DNA from: Oscillospiraceae bacterium
GTDB lineage: Bacteria > Bacillota > Clostridia > Christensenellales > QALW01
Length of the DNA stretch: 64,000 nucleotides
Direction of reading: 5' to 3'
Assembly: GCA_022009755.1 (NCBI GenBank)
Contig: CP091722.1
Location: 1,682,001 to 1,746,000 of the forward strand
Below the pieces are notes generated by a model, which had not been told where the DNA came from, made no database searches, and saw nothing but the letters and a program-made list of their open reading frames with translations. Below are positions 55,937-64,000 of the stretch, piece by piece (within the stretch, counting starts at the first letter, position 1; every line of letters begins with the position of its first letter). Position numbers and translations under genes: made by a program.

Positions 55937-56972
55937 TGTCTGATTTTCATATCTCCGTCTTTAATCCAGCCCAGCTTTCTGAACAGCAGGGTCAGCGCCC
56001 ACACCAGCAATCCGGGCAGCAGGAAGTGCAGAATTGCAATTTTTATAAGCACTATCCACCAAAGCTCGCCCGCCTCCGTCATAACGGTAAAGGTTCCGAT
56101 GCACCCCACCAGCCCGCTCGTTCCCATGCCTGCGCTTATGCCGAAGTTCTTCATCTGGAAAAGCGTGGTGGCAAGCGGCCCCAGCACCGCAGAGACAATA
56201 ATGACAGGCAGCCATATTACCGGCTTGCGGCAGATGTTGGGCACCTGAAGCATGCTTGTGCCGATGCCCTGCGAAACAACGCCGCTCCAGCCGTTATCCT
56301 TAAAGGACGCCACGGCAAAGCCCACCATGTTCACGCAGCAGCCCACGGTTGCGGCGCCCGCCGCAAGGCCGCTGAGCCCCAGCATTGCGCACAGCGCGGC
56401 GGAGGATATGGGGGCGGTGAGCACCATGCCCACTATAACGGATATTACAATGCCGTAGAATATGGGGTTGCGCTCACAGGCCATATTTATAAATACGCCA
56501 AGCTGTTGGAGCAGCCAGCCGAATACGGGGCTTACAAAGGTTGCAACAGCGCCGCCGGAGAGCAGCACGCCCAGGGCACAAGTATTATGTCCACCTTGGT
56601 TTTACCGGCGTACAGGCCGCCGATCTCCGCGCCCACAAGGGCTGCAATAAAGGCTCCGGCGGGGCCTGCCGCCACTGCGGCATCGCCGGCACCGTAGGTG
56701 GCTACGCAGCCGAGCGCCCCGGTCACTGCGCTTGAAAAAATGACAAGCGGCTTATGCTTCAGGCCGTATGCAACCGCAACGCCTATGGCTGCGCCCACGA
56801 TCGGGTTGCTCATGGCCATGTTTTTTCCGCCGCTGCTTACGATATCGTTAATAAAGGAGCAATACGGGATCTTGCCCAGCTGCTGAATTATCGTGCCGAT
56901 TATAAGGGTGCAGAACAGTCCCAAGGCCATATAGCTCATTCCGTCCAGAAACCATCGGCGCATGAGGCGCAC
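55933..56972 (-). CDS. PTS system IIC-like membrane protein, PfoR type (one frameshift)
   Basis: About 346 residues, ten helices, after restoring one C in the run 56574-56576 (1040 to 1041 bp; joins KVDIILVPLGVLLSGGA). PTS_EIIC_2/PfoR family: begins MRLMRRWFLDGMSYMALGLF and contains SNPIVGAAIGVAVAYGL and GLSGLAAGAATVGCCVNM. No IIA or IIB domain is nearby, as is usual for PfoR-like proteins. Likely a transporter or regulator; the substrate is unknown. It overlaps tatD by 4 bp. Confidence 0.83.
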
Positions 56973-57440
56973 AAACAGGTTTCTTTTTTTGCCGTGCTGT
57001 TTTCCGACATAATACCACCGCCAAATAATTTATTTTTCGGTCCGCGTTCCGGCATTTATTATCCGGCTGTCCTTCCGGCGCGGCTGCGCGCAGGCTTTGC
57101 AGACCCCCCATATTATGATATTGCGTTTTTCCGTTTAGTCAAGCGGAATCGCCCCTGTTGCCGGGATATATTTTTTAATGTTTCGCCCTCTTTGGCGTAA
57201 GAACGCTCACTTTCGGCATTTTGCCGCGGCGGCGCGTTTTTTGCTTTTTATAACTGCGGCCTCGGGCGGCGCGCGCGGCAGGGGAACGGCGTTTCCCGGT
57301 GCTGCCGTAAGGCAGGAGGAGGGCGCGAGGCTTGCCGAGGGCCCGCCGCGCGCGTAAGCTGCTTTTTGCCGAAAGGTTTGGCACAGCCCGGTTTACAAAG
57401 CGCCGGAATTATAGTAAAATAAGCTTTACTGTTAAGGAGA

Positions 57441-59329
57441 ATGCAAACTATGTTGGAAATTGAGCTTAGAAATCTGTCTTTGGGATTCGGCGAAAGGACG
57501 CTGTTTTCCGATGCCCGGTTAAGCATATATACCGGAGATAAGATAGGCCTTATAGGCGCAAACGGCTGCGGCAAGACCACGCTGCTTCGGGCGCTGCTGG
57601 AGAAGGAGCCTCAAAACGGAATATACCGTGCGCCGGGGCTGAGCATAGGTTATCTTGAACAGCAGCAGGGGAATTCCTTCACGGGCACGGTAAGGCAGGC
57701 GGCATCGGAGGCGTGCAGCGATATTTTTCGCCTTGAGGAGGAGCTGGAGCGTATAAGCGCCGCCATGGCGGAGGCACAGGGCGGCGAGCTTGAGCGCATA
57801 AGCGAAAAATACAGCCGTATGCACGAGGAATTTGAGCGGCGGGGCGGTTACGGCGTAAACTCCCGTATATTGGGGGTGCTGCGCGGGATAGGGCTTACAG
57901 ATGAATATTTTGACAGGGATACCTCCGTGCTTTCCGGCGGGGAAAAGGCTCGCCTTGCAATTGCGCGGCTGCTGCTGTCCGGACATGATATTCTTTTGCT
58001 GGACGAGCCCACCAACCATTTGGATCTACGGGCGGCGCAATGGCTTACCGATTTTCTGTGCAGCCTCAAGACCACCGTGCTGGTGGTGTCCCATGACCGT
58101 TATTTGCTTGACCGCCTGTGCGGCTCCATTGCAGAGATATATGCAGGGCGTATGTATTCCTACAAGGGCAATTATACCGCTTTCCGCGAAAAGACGCAGC
58201 AGCAGCGCAGACTGCAGGAAAAGCAGTATCAGGAGCAGCAGCAGGAGATAAAACGCCAGCAGGAGATAATAAAGCAGTTCCGCTCCTTTAACCGGGAAAA
58301 AAGCATACGCGCCGCAGAAAGCCGGGAAAAGGCTCTTGCACGCATGGAGCTTGTGGAAGCGCCGGAGACCGTAAAGCCCATGACGCTGCGGTTTGCGCCC
58401 TTTGTGCACACGGGAAGCGAGGTGCTTGCGCTTAAAGATATGACGGCGCAGTATCCCGGCAAGCAGCTTATATCCCCATTTAGTCTTACGCTTTTGTCTG
58501 CCTCAAGGGTGTGCATAGTGGGGGACAACGGCTGCGGCAAGACCACGCTGCTGGAAAGCCTTTGGGGCGCAGGGAACATTCGGGCGAGGTAAAATGGGGT
58601 GCGGGGGTAAAAATAGGCTATTATGACCAGCACCATCGCGAGCTGGACCCGGAAAACACGGTGCTGGATGAAATATGGCGCGGCGACCGTAGGCTGACGC
58701 AGACGCAGGTACGCTCCGCCGCGGCGGCAATGCTGTTTTCGGGGGAGGATGTTTTCAAAAAGGTAAAAACCCTTTCCGGCGGGGAAAAAGCCCGCACTGC
58801 ACTTTGCCGGCTGGCACTTTTGGGCTGCAATGTGCTTTTGCTGGACGAGCCCACCAACCATTTGGATATGGACTCCCGCGAGGTGCTGGAGGAAGCATTG
58901 GGCGCATACGGGGGCACCATTATTTGCGTATCACACGACCGCTATTTTATAAACCGTTTGGCAAGCGAGATATGGCAGATAAAGGACGGGGCGCTTACCC
59001 GGTATCCGGGCAACTATGACGATTATGTTGCCGCTGTTTCGCCAAAGGCGCAGCAGCAGGAGCAGGCGCCGGTAAACAAAACGGCGGAAGCAAAAAAACG
59101 GGCAGCCCTGAGGGAAACTCGGCAAGCGCAAAAGCAGCTTAAGCAGCAGAAGGCGGCGCTGGAGGGGGATATTGCCGCTCTTGAGAAGGAAAAGGGGGAG
59201 CTGGAGAATTTATTTGCCTTCAGTGAAATATACGCCGATACCGACCGTTTAATGAAAAGTCAGGAGCGCTACCGCAGCGTGAATGAAAGGCTGGAGCAGC
59301 TGTACGACGAATACCTGACATTGGAATAA
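57441..59329 (+). CDS. ABC-F family ATPase (one frameshift)
   Basis: Restoring a T in the run 58561-58563 gives 1890 bp, 629 residues, normal for ABC-F. ATPase 1: Walker A GANGCGKTT, signature LSGGEKARL, Walker B LLLDEPTNHLD. A linker (about 240-320, EKQYQEQQQEIKRQQ) of the P-site tRNA interaction type. ATPase 2: GDNGCGKTT, LSGGEKAR, LLLDEPTNHLD. Then a coiled coil (about 550-625). No membrane domain. ABC-F proteins act on ribosomes (translation or antibiotic protection). Which subgroup is not clear. Confidence 0.92.
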
Positions 59330-59383
59330 CGGCCGCTGTTCCGGCTTTGGGGCAGTGCGGTAAAGCCGAACTAAAAGTATTTT

Positions 59384-59426
59384 AACGCCGTCAATGTGCG
59401 TCTTTTGCACAGAGACGGTGTTTTTT
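59384..59426 (+). terminator. Terminator of the ABC-F gene
   Basis: AACGCCGTC..GTGC pairs with GCAC..GACGGTGTT and runs into TTTTTT. The remainder of 59427-59711 has no gene. Confidence 0.8.
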
Positions 59427-59711
59427 ACGGTTTGATGGGTTGTTTACCGGGAAATATAGCGGAAAAATACGCTTTTTATGCCTTCTATATGCGTTTTTTT
59501 GTAAAAGTGCGGTGTAAAACGGCGTTTTTATAAAGGCGGCCGCAGAGCCGGGCGGGCGCAGCGGAAGAGAAAAAATATATTTTCTTTTGTCGGGCGGGAG
59601 GGCGCTGCGGACGCCTTTGGTATAAAGATAGCAGTTTTATTGCGGTTTTTAAGGCTTTTTTTAATTGTATATCATAAATCAAAAACCATATTAAAAAAAT
59701 CATATCATAAA

Positions 59712-60584
59712 TTATACTATGCCCGCTTTTTTCATGAAGGACTCGGTGTTTACAAGCCCGGAGCGGTTATATCGTCCCAGCAGCCACAGCGATTCCGGGT
59801 CCCTTGTTACGGTATTGCTTTTTTCGCTGCAGGAAAGGGATACGGAAAACCCACATTTTTTTACCGTGCTAAGAGAGCCGCTGCCTATTATGCCGAAGGG
59901 GTAGGTGTAGCAGACGGGAACGGTTATGCCGTTGTTTTCCAGCTCCTTTTGCAGCTTCATAAGGTCGCCGCTTAAGCGCTTATCGTATTGTGCGTCGCTT
60001 TCCCCTTTTTTTCTGCCGCTGCCGCGTATAGGCTCCAGCTTGTGCATATCGTAGGTATGGTTGCCTATTTCTATTTTGCCGCTTGCGTCAAGCAGCCGTA
60101 TATCGTCATAGGAAAGGTGCGCATAGTTGGGGTTTTTATCACCGCTGTCGGTATACAGGCGGGTAAACTTACCCACCACGGAAATGAGCGCATTAAAGGA
60201 ATACTCCTCCAACAGCGGCAGAAGATACAGAAGGTTATTGTAATATCCGTCGTCAAAGGTGAGCATTACGCATTTTTCCGGAAGGTCTGCTTCGCCCTTT
60301 GCGTATTTTACAAGATCCCGCGGCAATACCGAGGTGTAGCCGTGCTTGCGCAGATATTCAAAATCCGCCTTCAGCTGAGCCGGGGTGGCCACATATTTGC
60401 CTGTTCTGGCCGGGTCCTTAAGGATGCTGTGATACATTATTATGTGCAGCGTTTTTCCGCCGTCCGAGGGCAGATAGGCTGCCTGTGTGGTTTCAAAAAG
60501 GCTGATGAGCAGCAGCAATACGGCAAGGGTCAATACGGCGGCGGGCAAAAACATACGGCTGAGAAGGCAGTGAAATCTGTTCAT
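59712..60584 (-). CDS. Polysaccharide deacetylase (NodB domain), membrane-anchored
   Basis: 290 residues. N-terminal membrane helix 10-30. NodB motifs: VMLTFDDGYYNN (catalytic Asp and metal Asp) and IEIGNHTYDMHKL (HxxxH). Probably removes acetyl groups from peptidoglycan or another wall polymer, acting outside the cell. The N-terminal KTLHIIMYHSIL is the usual first strand. Convergent with the ABC-F gene. Confidence 0.9.
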   Translation of the reverse strand: MNRFHCLLSRMFLPAAVLTLAVLLLLISLFETTQAAYLPSDGGKTLHIIMYHSILKDPARTGKYVATPAQLKADFEYLRKHGYTSVLPRDLVKYAKGEADLPEKCVMLTFDDGYYNNLLYLLPLLEEYSFNALISVVGKFTRLYTDSGDKNPNYAHLSYDDIRLLDASGKIEIGNHTYDMHKLEPIRGSGRKKGESDAQYDKRLSGDLMKLQKELENNGITVPVCYTYPFGIIGSGSLSTVKKCGFSVSLSCSEKSNTVTRDPESLWLLGRYNRSGLVNTESFMKKAGIV

Positions 60585-61070
60585 TTTTTCCTCCGAAGCG
60601 CAGGATAATAATTACGGTTATATCCTTTATACGGCGCAATTATCCCGTTATTTTACTGTTGCTGTTGCTGCGCTGCTGTATTTGGAATTTTTATCCCACG
60701 GGCGCTGCCGTGCTTTATTACGGCGGGCTTTAAAACAGCTTTACAGCAATATAACAACAAATATATATGCGGATGGAAGGTCAAATATGCAGTAATAAGC
60801 AATAATAATGAATATCCGGCGCGGATAAAACGCGGAAATATAAGCGGAAATATAAAATATAGGGTCGCGATAGGTTCACGCCGCAATCATACGGTGATTA
60901 TACAAAATGCATAATGCATACATAATACATAAAGCATGCACCGCGGCAGGGTATCCGGCATAAAATGAAAAGCACGCAATACAGAAAATATGTGTAAGAC
61001 AGAGCCTGAATATTCCTTCCGGGAAACGCTGAGAATGCCGGAAGATATCGGGCCCGGAAAGGAGAAGCGC
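60585..61070. other. Intergenic region upstream of the M14 peptidase
   Basis: Nearly 490 bases, AT-rich from 60760. I see no gene, strong hairpin or repeat beyond imperfect TGCATAATGCATACATAATA palindromic words near 60909-60935; presumably holds the divergent promoters. Confidence 0.4.
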
Positions 61071-62216
61071 TTGGAGAACATAGGATATTCATACCGTACA
61101 ACGGGGCCGGTATGCGCGCTGCTGCAGCTGACGCTTGCGGAGCTGGGCTTTGAGCCGGGGCCGCCGGACGGCATATTCGGCCGGCACACCGAGGCCGCAT
61201 TGCGCGCATATCAGAAATCCGCCGATTTAACGGCGGACGGCATTGCGGGCCCTGCCACATGGGAAAGCCTTGAGCCGGTGCTGCTGAGCCATGGAGTATA
61301 TACCTCTATCCCCTATTCCTCGGCGATATTGCAGTTAAATACAGAGGGCTTGCGGCGGCAGTTTCCGTTTGCGCGCACGGATGCAATAGGCGGCTCGGTG
61401 CGGGGAGTGCCTATTTGGCGCATAAGCCTTGGGGAGGGAGAAAGGCGCGTAATGATAAACGCCGCGCATCATGCAAACGAATGGATAACCTCCCCTTTGC
61501 TTATGCAGTATATTTTTTCGCTGTGCTCCGGCTTTGAGCAGGACGGCGAAGCGGACGGAGTGCCGGTGCGGGAGCTTTTTGCGCGGCTGCGGATGGATTT
61601 TGTGCCCATGGTAAACCCCGACGGGGCGGATCTTGTAACCGGAGAGATACAAAAGGGCAGCCCCGTTTATATGGAGGCGCTGGAGATGAACGGGCAGGAG
61701 CCGTTTCCGTCGGGATGGAAGGCAAACATACGCGGAACGGATCTGAACCTGAATTATCCCGCCATGTGGGAAAGGGCGCGCGAACTTAAGTTTGCAGCCG
61801 GTTATACTTCGCCCGGCCCCCGCGATTATGTGGGGCCGTTTCCGCTGAGTGAGCCGGAAAGCACGGCTATGGCGGCGCTTACGGTGCAAAGCGGCTATTC
61901 GCTTTGCGTAAGCCTGCATACGCAGGGAGAGGTGATATACTGGCAGTTTGAAAATATGGCGCCTCTTCCCCGCAGCCTGGAAATAGGCACCGCCATGGCG
62001 GAGGCCTCAGGATACAGGCTGGATACGCCGGAGGAATTTTCCTCCTATGCGGGCTTTAAGGATTGGTTTATTATGACCTTCGGCCGTCCCGGATACACTC
62101 CGGAGTGCGGGCTTGGAAAAAATCCGCTGCCGATTTCGGATTTTGACGGGATATATGAGCATCTTGCGCCGCTGCTTACCGCCGCGCTGCAGGAGGTCGC
62201 CTTCGGAGGAGTATAA
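61071..62216 (+). CDS. M14 carboxypeptidase with peptidoglycan-binding domain (ENP1-like)
   Basis: 381 residues from a TTG at 61071, 9 bp after AAGGAG; an in-frame ATG at 60990 has no ribosome site. Residues 1-80 are a PG_binding_1 domain (LTLAELGFEPGPPDGIFG, YQKSADLTADGIAGPATW). The M14 domain has zinc ligands in AAHHANEW (HxxE) and a later SLHTQGEV (His), and the catalytic Glu in TPECGLGKNPLP. This layout matches gamma-D-glutamyl-meso-diaminopimelate peptidase I. No signal peptide is visible, so it may act on recycled wall peptides or be released during sporulation. Confidence 0.88.
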   Translation: MENIGYSYRTTGPVCALLQLTLAELGFEPGPPDGIFGRHTEAALRAYQKSADLTADGIAGPATWESLEPVLLSHGVYTSIPYSSAILQLNTEGLRRQFPFARTDAIGGSVRGVPIWRISLGEGERRVMINAAHHANEWITSPLLMQYIFSLCSGFEQDGEADGVPVRELFARLRMDFVPMVNPDGADLVTGEIQKGSPVYMEALEMNGQEPFPSGWKANIRGTDLNLNYPAMWERARELKFAAGYTSPGPRDYVGPFPLSEPESTAMAALTVQSGYSLCVSLHTQGEVIYWQFENMAPLPRSLEIGTAMAEASGYRLDTPEEFSSYAGFKDWFIMTFGRPGYTPECGLGKNPLPISDFDGIYEHLAPLLTAALQEVAFGGV

Positions 62217-62260
62217 ATGCTGTTTGCGGGATAATCGGCACGGGCGGCAGGGCATAAAGG

Positions 62261-62290
62261 AAAAAGCTCCGAAAACTTCGGAGCTTTTTT
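62261..62290. terminator. Bidirectional terminator
   Basis: AAAAAGCTCCGAA and TTCGGAGCTTTTTT form a stem with a three-base loop between two convergent genes. Confidence 0.88.
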
Positions 62291-62350
62291 GATATATTTA
62301 CTTTTTACGGTTTGCATTTTAACCTTTGCAGGATTCGGAGCCTTACTTAT

Positions 62351-63160
62351 TTAATCGGCTATGGCCGGGGGAGCAAAGCTTTTGAAGGTGAAGGAAATGC
62401 TGCTTTGCTGTATTTTTACAAGGGAATTATCCGCCGTGCTGTAATACATATAGGTGGCAGTGCTGGTAAAGGCGGTATTGGGGCGCACTACAACGGCATA
62501 GCACTCCACTTCGTTGTCATTGGCATCCTTTATGCTGGTTACCTCGGCGACGGTAAGGCACATGCTCTGTACGGAATCGCGATTGGAGGAGGACAGGGTG
62601 AAGTTGAGCTTAAGGTCTTTACGCAGCGACAGGCAGCTGATAACAAAGGGAAGGGTTTCGGAATCGTAATACTGACTGTTTACATTTACGGTGTAATCGC
62701 TGGCGGTCATTTCGTTGCTGTTTTTGGGATACTGCTTTACATGAATTTCGATTTTTCCCTGATTGAAGAGATGGTCGACATTCACGGAAACATTCTGCTG
62801 GGTGTTGTCGTTGTTTTTATAATCCATGCTGACGGACACCGGCGACATTTCGGTGCGCCCGTTTTCCTTCTGACCAAGAAGGATATTGACGGAATCGATG
62901 CTTTCGGCACCCTTTTCGCCGTGGCTTTCTATGCGTATACGCTCCCTGCCGCTTTCGTCGGTATATTTTGAAACGGTATAAACGGTGTCGTAATCGGAGG
63001 CGACATCGCCGTTTACCTGTCTTGTGGCAAAGGTGTATTGACCCTCCTTAAGCTTGGAAACATCCAGCTGAAGCATATCGTTCTCGGGAGCGGCGCAGCC
63101 GCAGCAAAGCACGAGCAGCGCAGAGGTAAGCAGCGCGACAAGGCCGGTTTTCTTTTTCAT
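62351..63160 (-). CDS. Hypothetical lipoprotein
   Basis: 269 residues. Signal MKKKTGLVALLTSALLVLCCGC with lipobox. The mature part begins with VSKLKEGQYTFATRQVNG and is predicted to be mostly beta strand, with DYTVNVNSQYYDSETLPFVI near 165, like lipoprotein carriers or DUF3108-like beta sheets. I cannot name the family. GGAGAT precedes the ATG. Confidence 0.72.
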   Translation of the reverse strand: MKKKTGLVALLTSALLVLCCGCAAPENDMLQLDVSKLKEGQYTFATRQVNGDVASDYDTVYTVSKYTDESGRERIRIESHGEKGAESIDSVNILLGQKENGRTEMSPVSVSMDYKNNDNTQQNVSVNVDHLFNQGKIEIHVKQYPKNSNEMTASDYTVNVNSQYYDSETLPFVISCLSLRKDLKLNFTLSSSNRDSVQSMCLTVAEVTSIKDANDNEVECYAVVVRPNTAFTSTATYMYYSTADNSLVKIQQSSISFTFKSFAPPAIAD

Positions 63161-63400
63161 ACGGATCTCCTTTTTGCCGTGCCCGGTAAGGCGCGCCCGA
63201 AAGGCGCTGCCTGCGGTAAAACGGCGGGGAAATTATTTATAATTTTTATTATAGCATCAATGCGGCAAAACATAAAGAGAATTTTTTTATAAACAGTGCA
63301 TTTTTAGATGCCGGAAAACAGAATCAGAAGCATAAAGCCCGCATTATAAAGCATAAGCCGCGGCGTTTTGCCGCGGCCTGCCATGAAAAGGGCTTGTAAG

Positions 63401-64000
63401 TTATTTTCTGCGCTTGCGGAAGAACACGGCTATAAGCACGGAGGCGCCGATAACCACCACTGCAATGGGAATAAGCACCCAGTGCAGCCCGAAGGGCACC
63501 TGAACCTGCTCTCCCGGCTCGGCGGTAGGCTGCTGCGCCGGAGGCGGCGTTACGGGATCGGAGGATTTTGCAAGCACGCTTGCAGCGTCGGGCTGCCCCA
63601 CCGCATCATCCACGGTTTTGCGATTGGGCGCGGTGTTGGTGGTTATGAAGGAAACGCCCTTGCGCGCGGTTTCCAGCATGGCCTTGCCGCCGTCCACCGT
63701 CCACATATTTACAAGAGCGCCCCTGTGGGCAAGCGCGCGTGTTGCAGCGGCAGTCAACGCGCTGCTGGGGCTGTATGAGCCGCCGGCGGAGGCGGTTTGG
63801 ATATAGAAGGTTTCCATGGATTTGACGGCGCCGTCGCCCTGAGCGTTTACCAGCAGGGAGGCGCCCACCTCCGGCATTTCCTCGCGGGATTTTTGATCTG
63901 GTTAGGATAAAAGCTGATTATTGCTATGCGGTCCAGCATGCCCTTCTCACGGGCAAGCTCGCTTATAAGACGGGCGCATTTTGCCTTTTTGCTTTTTATT
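63401..64000 (-). CDS. Glycerophosphodiester phosphodiesterase-like protein, membrane anchored (partial, one frameshift)
   Basis: The 3' half of a gene that continues past the window end. Restoring one A in the run 63889-63893 joins ISFYPNQIKKSREEMPEVGASLLVNAQG. The pattern ELAREKGMLDRIAIISFY, NMWTVDGGKAMLETARKGVSFITTNTAP matches the last strands of GDPD domains (WTVN and ITDxP motifs). After a TPPPAQQPTAEPGE linker comes a single membrane helix and RKRRK. It would hydrolyse glycerophosphodiesters at the outer face of the membrane; catalytic His/Glu residues lie outside the window. Degenerate motifs leave the enzyme activity uncertain. Confidence 0.65.

Overview
The window looks like chromosomal DNA from an uncultured member of the Bacillota (Clostridia-like), probably host-associated. 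The grounds are strong AGGAGG-type ribosome binding sites, TTGACA/TATAAT promoters, two tRNA-responsive T-box leaders (leuS, proS), group II ECF vitamin transporters, many lipoproteins, the TatD-linked radical SAM protein and Gram-positive housekeeping gene order. The clade assignment is inference. I see no phage, insertion sequence, CRISPR array, rRNA or tRNA gene.

Layout. 0-6.1 kb: one operon with a membrane-anchored alpha/alpha-toroid (prenyltransferase-like) protein, a DUF4430 (transcobalamin C-terminal-like) protein, ECF T component, fused double ECF ATPase, ECF S component and a homocysteine S-methyltransferase; together these suggest surface capture, import and use of a corrinoid. 6.2-9.6 kb: an EFR1-type flavodoxin/ferredoxin protein and a UvrA paralog without the UvrB-binding insert. 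9.8-14.4 kb: T-box/leuS, rpmF-yceD and bioY with a long palindromic operator. 14.4-21.6 kb: a sugar-type locus (small membrane ORF, LacI regulator, DMT permease, Gfo/Idh/MocA oxidoreductase, 908-residue lipoprotein). 21.7-30.3 kb: minus-strand housekeeping (metallo-beta-lactamase fold protein, ParB-like protein, asnS, PQQ propeller, mreB, rnc, acpP, plsX). 30.5-38.9 kb: an unusual locus in which a promoter/operator, secreted-protein gene, lipoprotein gene and ABC-2 permease gene are tandemly duplicated and then continue into two more permeases, an ATPase and a large lipoprotein. 39-41 kb: InlB-repeat surface protein. 41-46 kb: T-box/proS and a two-component system. 46-52.4 kb: plsC, SH3 protein, lipoprotein, an abnormally short alaS and cimA. 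52.7-53.7 kb: a six-copy array of a 146-148 bp GC-rich repeat with two relics elsewhere. 53.7-64 kb: GNAT membrane protein, TatD-linked radical SAM, tatD, PfoR-type PTS IIC, ABC-F protein, polysaccharide deacetylase, M14 peptidase, lipoprotein and a glycerophosphodiester phosphodiesterase cut by the window end.

A warning for every user of this sequence: at least 16 genes, including essential leuS, proS and rpmF, are broken by about 28 one-base (occasionally perhaps two-base) indels, almost all in short homopolymers. Correcting each one restores full-length products of expected size, and one broken permease (32006-32805) has an intact tandem twin of exactly the corrected length. I therefore treat these as sequence errors and annotate the loci as single genes, giving the positions of the shifts.
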